This document shows positions 1 through 11,653 of a stretch of DNA of 40,070 bases, piece by piece. The DNA lies in assembly GCF_963678635.1 (NCBI RefSeq), contig NW_026971656.1, positions 64,001-104,070 of the forward strand, written 5' to 3'. Position 1 is the first letter of the stretch, and the number at the start of each line of letters is the position of its first letter. A program made the position numbers and the translations under genes. Under the pieces are notes generated by a model that was not told where the DNA came from, made no database searches, and saw only the letters and a program-made list of their open reading frames with translations. Origin of the DNA: Symsagittifera roscoffensis. Taxonomy: Eukaryota; Xenacoelomorpha; Acoela; Convolutidae.

Positions 1-1
1 C

Positions 2-145
2 GGTATAAGGATTCTTAGATTTTTTTCCAATCAAACACAAAAATTGCTGCTTTGTCACCTCTAAAGGTAGTGTTTCAATGCCTCTAATGACTCGATCAAT
101 TATTACCTGAACGAGGTCTGGACGTTTGCCAACATATCGCCACAT
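2..145 (-). CDS. Partial unrecognised ORF running off the left edge
   Basis: On the minus strand an ATG at 145-143 opens a frame that stays open to the window edge (48 codons). It begins MWRYVGKRPDLVQ and includes IIDRVIRGIETLPLEV, a composition that looks like real protein: charged, with evenly spaced hydrophobic residues. Two stops in a row precede the ATG in this frame, while other frames just upstream also show protein-like stretches. It could therefore be the end of the same broken gene as the segment at 517-738. I do not recognise the family. No function is proposed. Confidence 0.3.
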   Translation of the reverse strand, partial: MWRYVGKRPDLVQVIIDRVIRGIETLPLEVTKQQFLCLIGKKSKNPYT

Positions 146-516
146 TCATCAGTTTTTAGTTCTCATAGACGGGAAGAAAATTTTCATTGAGTCTGTCAAC
201 AAAAAGTTTTTACCATGATCTGTCTAAGTTTAGTGGTTAGAGTTGGTGACTTAAAAACTATCCTATCGGATGCTTGTTTTGCTTAATGAGCAGTGTTTGA
301 TTTTATTGTCTGTATATGAACAAAATGAGAAAAATCGTTTACGCGAAACAAAATAAATCTTGTTCCATCGTTTAAGAAAACTTTTACGAATAAAGGCTAC
401 ATCCAATCACCATTTTTTTTATTTCAGTCGAGCAGATGCATATCTTTTGGGACAAGAAATTTTGTGTAAGCCGCTTTACTTTTAAGAAAAATTTCATCAT
501 CAGACTTTTTTTGGGT

Positions 517-738
517 TCATAGACGCTGAGCCCTTAGTCCAATGTTTCTCCAATAAGTTTCGTTTAATTTTTCAATACCTTTTTTTTTGCGGAACGAGAA
601 CCATGTCCGCGCATCGATCCATCCTAAAGACTTCTCAAGACACACAAAAATACAGTTATTACTGTTTCTTTTTAATCTAAATTCTGGTTGAGTTTCTTCT
701 AATACATCGGCATTACCATGGGCTGTTCTGGGTTTTTA
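517..738 (-). pseudogene. Decayed minus-strand coding segment, family unknown
   Basis: The minus strand is open for about 73 codons without an obvious start. It contains VLEETQPEFRLKRN followed by GWIDARTWFSFRKKKGIEK and NETYWRNIGLRAQRL, then a TGA at 519-517. The same frame continues past the stop with protein-like sequence (KSKAAYTKFLVPKDMHLLD, then LFVKVFLNDGTRFILFRVND) interrupted by two more stops before about 290. This is what a gene interrupted by a few point mutations looks like. I could not assign it to a Polinton, BEL or host family. No second copy is visible in the window. Confidence 0.35.
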
Positions 739-1127
739 ATGTTTTAGTTCTTGATTTGAAATCAAATTTTTGGTAATTGCTGAATCCTGAAACAGTGAAA
801 ACAGTACTTAGAAAAGTTTTATGAGTGAAATGGTAGATAAATTTAAGGTTTGAGATCAAAAAATCAATGCTAAGTTCTCATCATGTTTGACATTGCCATT
901 TTGAATACTATGTTCAGCATCAACCGGCTGCGTGTCTGATTTGTTTTGTTCCACCAACTTCACTCAAAATTGAATCGCTAATTGCCTGATTATTGACGTT
1001 AGAATTGTCTTCAGGAACAGTTGCAGTTTGCTCCTCTGGTTAAATCTTCCTCTTCTGTGACACTCTCATTGACTTTTTGTAGCTGCTACAAGCTATCAAG
1101 ATTTTGAATTTTAGAAAAAGGGTTTAT
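739..1127. other. No gene seen
   Basis: AT-rich sequence with stops in all frames. It lies between the minus-strand remnants and the first piece of the tandem array. I see no repeat partner for it in the window. Confidence 0.5.
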
Positions 1128-1390
1128 TTAGGAGGATTGATTTGGGAAGCTTGTCGAATTGTTGCGAGGTGTTGCTGAAGAGTTTGCTGGGTTTGAAATT
1201 ACTTGTAAATTTTCATGCCCTCCATTGGTAGCTACTTTTGTGACTTAGTTCGGGTTTAAAACTTCCTGTAATACCTCATCAAAAAGCAGAAACTTTTCCC
1301 TATTGCTCTTATTTGGAGTGTTTTTTTCATCAATTGCTTTATCAATTTAAAAAAACTCCTGTAAAAACTCAATGATAAGAGGTTTTTCGG
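1128..1390. repeat. Fragment of B module at the array's left end
   Basis: Two pieces of the B module sit side by side here. The stretch around 1134-1183 matches the start of B (compare 1755-1810 and 4990-5040). The stretch from about 1190 matches a later part of B (2425-2610 and 5640-5835). The sequence between these parts in full B copies, roughly 600 bp, is missing. This is either an internally deleted copy or the end of an older, truncated unit. Confidence 0.6.
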
Positions 1391-1395
1391 TCCTT

Positions 1396-1754
1396 TCAAC
1401 TTGTCAATGGATAGTCTACAAATCGACTTTTTTGAATTCGAAGTTTAACTGGGACTGAGTATTCATTTTGGTGACAAAGAAAGAGGGGGAGGTAAAAATT
1501 AACAGTAGAAAAGCCAGTAAGCAGGAGAACAAAAATTGCAAGAAAAATATGACCGCTGTGAATTTAAATAATATTTAGGCATAAGTCTCACCAATATTAG
1601 TAACTCCGTCATAACCTTTGAGAAGAAAAGATTCGTTTCGTTGGTGGTCTATGAGATAGCTCAACAGTTGATTCAGACGTTCATTTCCAATTTTAACATT
1701 CAGTGGGGTCTTTCTTTTTTTTCAAATTTAGATATCCGTCCAGAAAATCTACGG
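1396..1754. repeat. A module, copy 1
   Basis: First of four copies of a module that begins with a recognisable CTTTCAACTTGTCAATGG block and ends with a CCAGAAAATCTACGGGTAA block. The plus-strand frame near its end reads VYEIAQQLIQTF, then SNLDIRPENLRV. The last part resembles the segment that precedes the palm in Polinton PolB, but this is tentative. Copies 2-4 start near 4535, 7573 and 11654. Copy 1 lacks about 90 bp found near the middle of the others. Confidence 0.75.
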
Positions 1755-3213
1755 GTAAGGATTGATTTGGAAAGATTGTCGAATTGTTGCGAGGTATTGC
1801 TGAAGATTTTGCTCATAGTTTGCTTAGGGACTTAGGTTAAACTTTTCAGCTTCCTCAAAGCTTTTAGATAGCGCAAGGTTGCTTGACGAACAACTTTTAG
1901 TAGGTTTATTGTGAATTTTTTAACTCAAAATGGTACGCCTTTCTACCATTGAAATTGATGTTTAAGTGACACTTTCAATTTGTGCACTGTGCTTTACAAA
2001 TGGTTTTTGCCCCACTCCCGGCACATGTTCTGAATACTTCCTCTGACAAAAAATAACACAAAAATCCCAGTCTTCTTTTTTTTCTATTTAGTTTTCTTCT
2101 TAACCAAATTTCTCAGTGCAAAATCTTCGTTAATAGTGTTTGTCCTGTTCAAAAATAAGGTAAATAAATTTGGTAGTTCTGAATTTTGTACTGAAACGAA
2201 GGGAGTCAAGTATTTGCGTCAATAAGTGTACCTTGAAAGGAACGAAAATGGATTTGAAATGACTTTCTTGTAGCATTCAGTCAGAAATTTTGAGAAACTT
2301 GGTTGTGTACCAAATACAAAAACTTGCTTCACATCTCTTGGAGACTTGAATAAAATATGTGAGATAATTAAAGCTCAAAGAAATTAAAGTTTCTTTGTCC
2401 TCTGGGCATTTGTGGAACAATTTAGGTTTGAAATTACTTGTAAATTTTCATGCCCTCCAGAGGTAGCTACTTTTGTGACTTAGTTCGGGTTTAAGACTTC
2501 TTGTAATACCTCATCAAAAAGCCGAAACTTCTCCCTATTGCTCTTATTTGGAGTGTTTTCTTTCATCAATTGCTTTTCAATTTAAAAATAACTTCTATAA
2601 AAACTCAATGATAAGTGGTCATAATGCTGTTGAATAACGAGCACTGAATTCTGGGTTCAAATTTTTTGTAGCTATGTATATCATAATAAAAATGGTTCTA
2701 CTGGAATCTGTTGGTCCTACCAAACACATAAGTAAATAATCATGTTTCCAATTTTTTCAGTACATTTTTTTGGTTTTCGGCTGTATGTAACCTATTTTGC
2801 GTACTAACAAAGCTACCCACAAAAAATTGTCTTGCTCACAATTGAACAGACAGAGCTTGTTAAACAAAAATTCGGTAGTAACTAGAAAGAAAATTAGCTG
2901 TTCATTCAAAAAAGCTTTTCTGATCTACGAATGTCGTTACCACAGAATTTACAAAGCTTTCTTTCCTAAATTTATAATTTTATCTGTGGTGTCATCTGTA
3001 TCCCATTCCACTTTTTTATACATATGATCAAAATTTTTAGTATAATTTGATTATACAAACACTCAGAAAATAAGTGATTTTCTATAAGACAACAATGACT
3101 ATATTGACCTCTGCGATCATCGAAAATGCAACTATAGATATTTTTCTTTCTTTTACACTTTTTTTGTCTCCATCTTTCAACAAACAAGCTGAGTCAACCC
3201 TTGGACCGCAGAT

Positions 3214-3399
3214 CTATTGAAGAATTGCTCTAGAATTCTGCATTTTTTTCCATTTTTTTGCATACAAAATTGTGTACTTCAGATTGACTGATTCCAAAAC
3301 TTTATTTAGCAGAGTGTTGGCAATATCGCCTAGGTTCCATCTGATTTTGTGCCATGTGTTGGTTAACCACATGAATTGATTTTTCTCCATTATGCGCAC
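3214..3399 (-). other. Short minus-strand frame conserved in both B modules
   Basis: A 61-codon frame reads MRIMEKNQFMWLTNTWHKIR and continues with GDIANTLLNKVLESVN. The copy at 6265-6450 keeps the same length and most residues. Differences between copies cluster toward the C-terminal end. Conservation may only reflect recent duplication. No family is recognised. Confidence 0.25.
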
Positions 3400-3565
3400 T
3401 GATCAAATAGTGCACTGATAAAATGTTTTTCCAAAATGCGCACTGGTGTTAGGTCTGAAGTAGAAAACTCATTAAAAAAGTAGTGCATATAGCTATTTCG
3501 TTGCTGTTTTTTTTCCACGTCAATTACTACCACACTTTTCCAGTAGGAATTTTTAGTTCTTGCAG

Positions 3566-3640
3566 CCCTTCCGCAAAACTCCGCCGCTATCCGCCCGCCG
3601 CTCTTTGCTTGTCCGATCTCCCGCCCGCCGCTCCTCAGAG
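3566..3640. other. GC-rich island in B module, copy 1
   Basis: A run rich in CCGCCGCT, CCGCCCGCCG and CTCCCGCCCGCCG interrupts otherwise very AT-rich DNA. The pattern CCGCCCGCCGCTC occurs twice within it, about 35 bp apart. The second B module has the same island at about 6615-6690 with few changes. It may be a GC-box-like regulatory block or a captured piece of foreign DNA. Confidence 0.5.
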
Positions 3641-3802
3641 CTAAATGAAAACTGTAAATCAAACAAAGTTGAAATAAACAATAAAGCATCGTATGAATAA
3701 TGCACACACAAAAAAATCAATGATCTTACAGCCAGCAAATGTTTATAGATTTTAGTGTTTCCTTTCTTTGTGAGAGGAGCAACTAAGTTGAATTGATCGA
3801 AT

Positions 3803-4534
3803 GCCGTAAGAGAGTTAATGAGCTACGTTTCCCAGCAACACAATGCATGTAATCCCACTTGTCTGGTTATCGCAAGAGTTTCTACTCCCACGTCAAGACA
3901 CAAAACTCAATTCTGATAATCGCTGTCAGTTATGTCATATTCTGTGGGAGGTCTTGGGTTGCTATCACAGGGCTCCTTATTGTCTGTCTACTGAGGATAT
4001 AACCTGATGAGAATTTTTTTTTAAAACAACATAAAACGATATCTGCTTCAAAACACGAACAATGTTAATCACTGGCACTACAAAATTAGTGAAAACAAGG
4101 CAGAATTACCATAACTCGAAGTTAATGAGAAGAAAAGCGAATTTGAATCTCTTAAACGCAATATAATAGAAACAGATATTATAGAAAACTTAGCTCACTG
4201 GAGACATAGTATCAAGAGGACTTTTTTCTGTCGAACTAATGTAACAGTCTTGGCTGCTCCCATTCTCGGTATACCAATGGGAGAGAATGAAGGAGATAGT
4301 AGTCAGTTGCATTGTAAACACAATCTAGCATTGTATCCAAATTAAAGTATCCTTTACTGTTTAATTAAATGTTATTTGCTCCGTTTCAGTCGCTTTTAAG
4401 GTCAAACGTTGGTTGGGCCCAAAACCATTAGTGGTGAAGTTTTTCTTCTACAGATAAATTTCAAAATACTGAGTTGATGAAGATTGATAGTTTTTCACTG
4501 CTAGCAGAATTTAGCGAAGATTAGCATAATATAG
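3803..4534 (+). repeat. C module, copy 1, with two PolB-like blocks
   Basis: One of four C copies (others 6832, 10921, 14724). The first block, on the plus strand at about 3905-4005, reads RCQLCHILWEVLGCYH, then APYCLSTEDIT. This cysteine/histidine pattern matches a zinc-binding stretch in the middle of Polinton PolB. The second block, about 4110-4345, reads SEFESLKRNIIETDIIENL, then TNVTVLA and GIPMG. It resembles the N-terminal region of the same family. The two blocks lie in the opposite order to a normal polymerase, so the module spans a unit junction or a rearrangement. Confidence 0.6.
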
Positions 4535-4987
4535 CCTTTCAACTTGTCAATGGGTGGTCCACATATCGTCAATTTTGGATTCGGAATTTAATTGGGACTG
4601 AGTATTCATAATGGTGACGAAAAGTAGGGGGTCAAAGATAACAATAGAAAAGCCAGTAAGCAGGAGAATAAAAATTGAAAGAAAAAGATGACCGCTGTGA
4701 ATTTAAATAAAACTAAGGCATAGATCTCACCATAATTAGTTATTCATTCATAACCCGTGGGAAGAAAGGGTTCGTTTCTAGGAAAACGTCCTATGTCTTA
4801 ACTTATATGTTAACTTTTTAAGGATTTCTAAAATACTGGCTGACACCATTAATTTTTAGCATCACCATTGCTGGTCTATGAGATAGCTCAACAGTTGATT
4901 CAGACGTTCATTTCCAATTTTAACATACAGTTGGGTCTTTCTTTTTTTCAAATTGAAGTATCCGTCCAGAAAATCTACGGGTAAGGA
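4535..4987. repeat. A module, copy 2
   Basis: Full-length A copy about 3.14 kb downstream of copy 1. It contains the roughly 90-bp segment that copy 1 lacks, including GGGTTCGTTTCTAGGAAAA. It is followed directly by B module copy 2. Confidence 0.75.
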
Positions 4988-6831
4988 TTCATTTGCGAAG
5001 ATTGTCGAATTGTTGGGAGGTATTGCTGAAGAGTTTGCTGATAGTTTGCTTAGGGACTTAGGTTAAGGTTTTCAGCTTCCTCAAAGCTTTTAGATAGCGC
5101 AAGGTTGCTTGACGAACAACTTATAGTAGGTTTATAGTGAATTTTTTAACTCAAAATGGTACGCCTTTCTGCACATGAAATTGATGTTGAAGTGACACTT
5201 TCAATTTGTGCACTGTGCTTTACAAATGGTTTTTGCCCCACTCCCAGCACATGTTCTGGATACTCCCTCTGACAGAAAAAAAAACACATAAATCCCAGTC
5301 TTAATTTTTTCTATTTAGTTTTCTTCTTAACCAATCTTCTCAGTGCAAAATCTTCGTTAATAGTGTTTGTCCGGTTCAAAAAACAAGGTAAATAAATTTG
5401 GTAGTTCTGAATTTTGTACTGAAACGAAGGGAGTCAAGTATTTGCGTCAATAAGTGTACCTTGAAAGGAACGAAAATGGATTTGAATGGCTTTCTTTTAG
5501 CATTCAGTCAGATATTTTGAGAAATTTGGTTGTGTATCCTATACAAAAACTTGATTCACATCTCATGGAGACTTGAATAAAATAAATGAATTAATTAAAG
5601 CTCAGTTTTTCTGTTCTCTGGGCATTTGTGGAACACTTTGGGTTTGAAATTACTTGTAAATTTTTATGCCCTCCAGCGGTAGCTACTTTTGTGACTTAGT
5701 TCGGGTTTAAGACTTCTTGTAATACCTCATCAAAAAGCCGAAACTTTTCCCTATTGCTCTTATTTGGAGTGTTTTTTTTCATCAATTGCGTTATCAATTT
5801 AAAAATAACTCCTATAAAAACTCAATGATAAGAAGTTTTTCGGTTTTTGTCATAAAGTGGTCGGTAATGCTGTTGAATATCATGCACTGAATTCTGGGTT
5901 CAAATATTTTGTAGGTAAATATGTCATAGTAACAATGGGTCTACTGGAACCTGTTGGTCCTACCAAACACATAAGTAAATAATCATGTTTCCAATTTTTT
6001 CAGTACATTTTTTGGTTTTCGGCAGTATGTAACCTATTTTGCTTACTAACAAAGCTACCCGCAAAAAAAGTGTCTTGCTCACACTTTTTGATTATACAAC
6101 CAATCAGAAAATAGGTGATTTTCAATCAGACAACAATGACAACAATGACTATATTGACCTCTGCGATCATCGAGTATACAAATTTAGATGTTTTTCTTTC
6201 TCATACGCTTTTTTTTTTCTCCAACTTTTAACAAACAAGCTGAGTCAACCCTTGGACCGCAGATCTATTGAAAAATTGCTCTAGAAGATTGCATTTTTTT
6301 CATTTTTTTTGCATAAAAAATTGTGTACTTCGGATTGACTGATTCCAAAACTTTATTTAGCAGAGTGTTGGCAATATCGCCTAGGTTCCATCTGATTTTG
6401 TGCCATGTGTTGGTTAACCACAAGAATTGATTTTTCTCCATTATGCGCACTGATCAAATAGTGCACTGATAAAAAATTTCCAAAATGCGCACTGGTGTTA
6501 GGTCTGAAGTAGAAAACTCACTAAAAAAGTAGTGCAGATAGCTACTTCGTTGCTGTTTATTTTTCCACGTCAATTACTACCGCACTTTTCCAGTCGGAAC
6601 TTTTAGTTCTTGCAGCCCTTCCGCAAAAATCCGCCGCTATCCGCCCGCCGCTCTCTGCTTTTCCAATCTCCCGCCCGCCACTCCTCAGAGCTAAATCAAA
6701 ACTGTAAATTAAACAAAGTTGAAGTAAACAATAAAGCATCGTATGAATAATGCACACACAAAAAAATCAATGATCTTACAGCCAGCAAATGTTTATAGAT
6801 TTTAGTGTTTCCTTTCTTTGTTGAATGAATC
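4988..6831. repeat. B module, copy 2
   Basis: Second B copy. It repeats the palm-like VNFLTQNGT block (5137-5163), the minus-strand frame at 6265-6450 and the GC-rich island at 6615-6690. Relative to copy 1 it is shorter near 6080-6180 and near 6820, where copy 1 has GTGAGAGGAGCAACTAAG. Confidence 0.75.
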
Positions 6832-7572
6832 GAATGCCGTAAGAGAGTTAATGAGCTACGTTTCCCAGCAACACAATGCATGTAATCCGACTTGTCTGGT
6901 TATCGCAAGAGTTTCTACTCCCACGTCAAGACACAAAACTCAATTCTGATAATCGCTGTCAGTTATGTCATATTCTGTGGGAGGTCTTGGGTTGCTATCT
7001 CAGGGCTCCTTATTGTCTGTCTACTGAGGATATAACCTGATGAGAATTTTTTTTTTAAAACAACATAAAACGATATCTGCTTCAAAACACGAACAATTTT
7101 AATCACTGGCACTACAAAATTAGTGAAAACAAGGCAGAATTACCATAACTCGAAGTTAATGAGAAGAAAAGCGAATTTGAATCTCTTAAACGCAATATAA
7201 TAGAAATAAACAGACATTATAGAAAACTTAGCTCACTGGAGACATAGTACCAAGAGGGCTTTCTTCTGTCGAACTAATGTAACAGTCTTGGCTAATCACA
7301 TTCTCGGTACACCAATGGGAGAGAATGAAGGAGATAGTAGTCAGTTGCACTGTAAACACAATCTAGCATTGTATCCAAATTAAAGTATCCTTTACTGTTT
7401 AATTAAATGTTATTTGCTCCGTTTCAGTCGCTTTTAAGGTCAAACGTTGTTTCGGCCTAAAACCATTAGTGATGAAGTGTTTCTTCTACAGAAAAATTTC
7501 AAAATAATGAGTTGATGAAGATTGATAGTTTTTCACTGCTAGCAGAATTTAGCGAATATTAGCATATTATAT
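6832..7572 (+). repeat. C module, copy 2, with PolB-like blocks
   Basis: Very close copy of 3803-4534. It keeps the RCQLCHILWEVLGCY block and the DIIENLAHWRHSTK and TNVTVLA blocks, with small insertions (for example extra bases at about 7206) that shift the frame. It is followed by an A module and then, unlike copy 1, by a D module. Confidence 0.6.
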
Positions 7573-8021
7573 CCATTCAACTTGTCAAGGGGTGGTCCAC
7601 ATATCGACAATTTTGAATTCGGAATTTAACTGGGACTGAGTATTCATAATGGTGACAAATTAGGGGGTTAAAAATAACAGTAGAAAAGCCAGTAAGCAGG
7701 AGAATAAAAAAAGCAAGAAAAAGATGACCGCTGTGATTTTAAATAAAAGTTAGGCATATATCTTACCATAATTGGTAATTCATTCATAACCCTTGGGAAG
7801 AAAGGGTTCGTTTCTAGGAAAAAGTCCTATGTCTTAACGTATATGTTAACTTTATTAAGGATTTCTGAAATGCTGGCTGACACCATTAATTTTTAGTTTC
7901 ACCATTGGTGCTCTGTGAGAAAGCTCAACAGTTGATCCAGACGTTCATTTTCAATTTTAACGTACAGTTGGGTCGTTCTTTTTTTTCAAATTTAAGTATC
8001 CGTCCAGAAAATCTACGGGTA
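7573..8021. repeat. A module, copy 3
   Basis: Plus-strand frame reads VLCEKAQQLIQTFIFNF, then FFSNLSIRPENLRV. After the shared CTACGGGTAA the sequence switches to a D module instead of B. This marks a sharp breakpoint shared with A copy 4. Confidence 0.75.
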
Positions 8022-10920
8022 AATCAACATTTTTTTGTTCTTTTTAATTTACTGTCAGAATTTCACGTATTGAGGGTGTCTGTTCAACTTATTTAGACAT
8101 AAGAAATCACAAAATTTTATATTTTGACACTTGAACTTTCTACCTCTGTTAAACATTTTAATTTTGATATAGCAATAAATACAGTCTACTATCTCATACT
8201 CAATTCAAACTCATCTTTTTAAGAAATAGCAGTCCTCCAATTCCCCATAAAATAAGATAGAATCGACAATTACTTTTAGTGCTAAATTGCATATTCGCGA
8301 TTTGCGTGAAAATCACGAAAATAGGAGAGACAATAACTGGGGAAAAGTTGTTAAGTAGTTTTCTTGTACATAATTTATCTTGTTGAGTCAATACAAATAA
8401 TCCTGTGTTCACATGCAAAAAGAACAGAAATTCAATAACCAAGAAGTTTAAATTGAAGCGACATATTGAAACGCATAAAAAACAATTCAAGTCCACAATG
8501 TTCTTTAAAAATTATTCCAGCAAAAAAAATGAAACATCGTGGAGGAACGGATACAAAAAACTTTCTGTGATTTATAATAAAGAAGTCAGATTTATCTCAA
8601 TGAGCTCAAACATTTTTGTTGTCGCAAAAATTCAATTTGAGTTGTCACAAAAATCCCATGACCACGACGAGGTTAAGTGCTGTGTTTGTCCAATATCTAG
8701 CAAAATCACAAAAAAAATTTGATAGTTCAGAAACTGAGAGCTCATAAACCCGTGAAATGAAAACCTCTGCAGTGTGTGGTAGAAAACTTGCTAGCCTTCA
8801 ATAAACTAGAAGAACACCTTCGATTCAATCATGGCACTGATTGTGTACATACAAATCGTTCAACTTCGGAAAAAAATTTTTCAGAAGAGTCAGCAGTGAA
8901 CGTTGTTCGACCATAATCTCACCTGATGATGTTATGCAATAACCCTATCAAACTATTGGTAATTTCGTTTTGAAACAAACTATTAGGACGAATTTTAGTG
9001 GATTAATTAGGACTCACATTTCATTTTTGAGACACTTACAGTGATGAAAATAATCCTAACCTAAAAAACATCAAAGAGAAAAAAGTTTAAGATTCTATAT
9101 TGAACAGTTACCAAGGGTTAGGTTAAAATTTGTCTTACAAATTACATTTACTTCGCAAATTTTTTTCAAATCTTTGAACAAGTTTTACTCCTTGACAATA
9201 GCCAGTGCTATCAAAAACAAAAAATATTTTTAAACTAGATCTTTGATTATCTCTTAAACACGATATATTGGATACAGACATTATAGAAAAATTAGCCTAT
9301 TGGAGAGATAGAAGCAAGTGGTCTAATTACTGTCTAAGTACTAGAAACGTTCTGGCTACTCACCCTCACGGCATATCAATGGTATTAAAACAGAAAAATA
9401 CTGTTCCGTTATTTATTAAACATAGTCCAGCAGGAGACAAAATACTATTGGAGACAAAATACTGTTCCGTTATTTATTAAACATAGTCCAGCAGTGTGAA
9501 CTTTTGAAAAAATCACGATGGAAAGATTTTAATAACAATCTTTGCGTTTTTAGAGCTTCGGAAGCATTTCAGTTGGACCGAAGTTAATTTTCGAATTTTG
9601 ACATTCGTAGATTGTAGAAAACATGGTAGACTTCGATGGTAGAACCTTTAATGATTTTGAGGAAGCACAGAGGACTTTTTGTTATTGGTTCGGTACTTGA
9701 ACTTTTGAGTACTGAAAATGACAACAATGTTGGTTCTTTTTCCTGAAAACTTAAAATATAGATTGAAAATAACGGTAAAAATTTTTCACTGTTGGAGACA
9801 AAAGTTAAGTTTCTTAAGACAACATATACCAGTATCTGTTGCAATTCCGGTCTCTCCCTCTGACTATACGCAGTACTTTGTAAACAAAAATCCTCAACAG
9901 CGTATCGTACATTCATTAAAGCAAAATTCGAGTTACCACAACAAAATGCTTATTTTCAATCGGGAAACCTGAGATTATAGTGGAACAATTAGGACTCATA
10001 ATTGATTAACAAGAAGCTCACATGATAAAAATGGTCCTAACTTAAAAAATTACACCAAATAGAAAAAGGCCAATTTTCTATTTTGAACAGCTACCAGTGG
10101 TTAGGTTCAATTATGGTTTTACAATTTTAGTTTATGTTGGAAAATTTTTCTCAAATAAGTGGTCAGGTTTTATTCATTGGCAATAACCAGTGCTACCAAG
10201 AAAATTAGTGAATTTTTGTTTTTGGTCTAGTAGTCACTTCGTTCTTCTTACGGTAGTCAGTTTTTTAGCAGCAAGTAACCTATTAGACCAAATACTCAAA
10301 CCAGCTCAATATGAAGTGACAATACTAAGTATTGTTTTCTAAATCAGTATTTGGAGTCTTTCAAAAAATTTCAAAAAAATTATTACCCCCGTTTTCTGCC
10401 TTCTTAGTCATTCTGCGGGACAAAAACCCAATCGCTGCTGAGTATCAATACTTTCTGAACAAGAATGGTATTCAAATAGTACTAAAAAAACGGGCAATAG
10501 AAATCAGGAGATCAAAAAAAGTTATTGAAAAATGTCAGTGCAATGTTTTTTGAGATTCTACAATTGTCTTGTTGTTCAAACGTCCTAAGAGTCGTAAAAA
10601 AGTTGTTTAACAAGATTGAAAAGATTGATTTGTTGAAGGCAATACTAACTTTAAGTGGTGCAGCGTACAAAAATTTTCATCTGTTTAGTTGAAGCCAGTT
10701 TCCGGTTTAGAGAGAAACATAAATATTTGTATAATTTTGTACGAAAACACAATGTAGGTGGCCGAAATCTAGTGCTTAGTCCAACGAATCAGTTATTGGT
10801 CACGCTGAGAAAACTTTAGTGAAATTAAACGTTAGTTAGGAGGCCAATGTGGTATACCTTCATGCAATTGGTGGAATTTTACATGCATGCTCACTACAAA
10901 ACAAGAGATATTGACTTCAA
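8022..10920 (+). repeat. D module, copy 1
   Basis: About 2.9 kb, related to 12105-14723. It begins with a roughly 400-bp AT-rich leader (also present at 12105-12480) and then carries a broken PolB frame, described as relic I. A block of about 230-300 bp occurs twice inside it (about 8940-9240 and 9980-10240). Further copies lie at about 12900-13200 and 16070-16320. Each contains a GGTTAGGT core and an AGTGCTA/CAGTGC tail. Confidence 0.65.
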
Positions 10921-11115
10921 AATGCCGTAAGAGAGTAAATGAGCAACGTTTCCCAACATCACAATGCATGTAATCCCACTTGCCTGGTTATAGCAAGAGT
11001 TTCTACTCCCAGGTCAAGATAAAAAACTCAATACTGATGATCGCTGTCAGTCATGTCATATTGTGTGGTAGGTCTTGGGTTGCTATCTCAGAGCTCTTTT
11101 TTGTCTGTCTACTGA
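8405..11115 (+). pseudogene. Polinton-type PolB relic I (plus strand)
   Basis: Broken relic of a protein-primed family B DNA polymerase. Blocks appear in family order but in shifting frames. A degraded C2H2 finger lies at 8405-8481 (KFKLKRHIETH), with a second finger region around 8678-8845 (KCCVCPISS, then FNKLEEHLRFNHGTD). The N-terminal block follows at 9268-9380 (TDIIEKLAYWRDRSKW), then NNLCVFRASEAFQLD (9534-9578) and VDFDGRTFNDFEE (about 9623). HIPVSVAIPVSPSDYTQYF lies at about 9826, LPPFSAFLVILRDKNPIAAE from 10383 and VGGRNLVLSP at about 10760. The cysteine block of C module 3 (10921-11115) closes the series. Several frameshifts and stops exclude a working enzyme. Parallel blocks in relics III and IV support the call. 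Confidence 0.7.
9395..9494 (+). repeat. Local tandem duplication, 39-bp core
   Basis: The sequence AAAATACTGTTCCGTTATTT and its continuation through GTCCAGCAG occurs at 9395-9433 and again, base for base, at 9456-9494. A short related GGAGACAAAATACT pair lies between them. The perfect match inside a heavily mutated relic implies a recent slippage event. Confidence 0.85.
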
Positions 11116-11653
11116 GGATATAACCTGATGAGAATTTTTTAAAACAACATAAAACGATATCTGCTTCAAATCACGAACAATTTTAATTATTGGAACTACA
11201 AAATTAGTGAAAACAAGGCAGAATTACCATAACTCAAAGTTAATGAGAAGAAAAGCGAATTTGAATATCTTAAACGCAATATAATAAATACAGATATTAT
11301 ATAAAATTTAGCTCACTGGAGACATAGTACCAAGAGGGCTTTGTACTGTCGAACTAATGTTACAGTCCTGGCTACTCACATTCTCATTGTACCAATGGAA
11401 GAGAATGAAGGAGATAGTAGTCAGTTGCACTGTAAACAAAATCTAGCTTTGTATCCAAATTAAAGTATCTTTTACTGTTTAATTAAAAGTTATTTGCTCC
11501 GTTTCAGTCGCTTTTAAGGTCAAACGTTGGTTGGGCCCAAAACCATTAGTGGTGAAGTTTTTCTTCTACAGATAAATTTCAAAATACTGAGTTGATGAAG
11601 ATTGATAGTTTTTCACTGCTAGCAGAATTTAGCGAAGATTAGCATAATATAGC
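10921..11653 (+). repeat. C module, copy 3
   Basis: C copy more diverged than copies 1 and 2. Its second half (about 11225-11463) keeps TNVTVLATHIL and the end of the N-terminal-like block. The stretch 11520-11840 is almost identical to 4440-4720, more alike than to the nearer 7450-7720. This suggests a recent gene-conversion-like exchange or duplication between units 1 and 3. Confidence 0.65.

Larger units (their letters stand above)
1755..3802. repeat. B module, copy 1
   Basis: About 2 kb, repeated as 4988-6831. On the plus strand, 1911-1937 reads VNFLTQNGT, followed in mixed frames by sequence like the PolB palm. Assignment to PolB is plausible but weak. The module also holds two minus-strand short frames kept in both copies (3214-3399 and 3390-3707, counterparts at 6265-6450 and 6557-6757). 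A strikingly GC-rich island lies at about 3566-3640. Copy 1 has extra sequence near 2850-3050 that copy 2 lacks. Confidence 0.75.
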
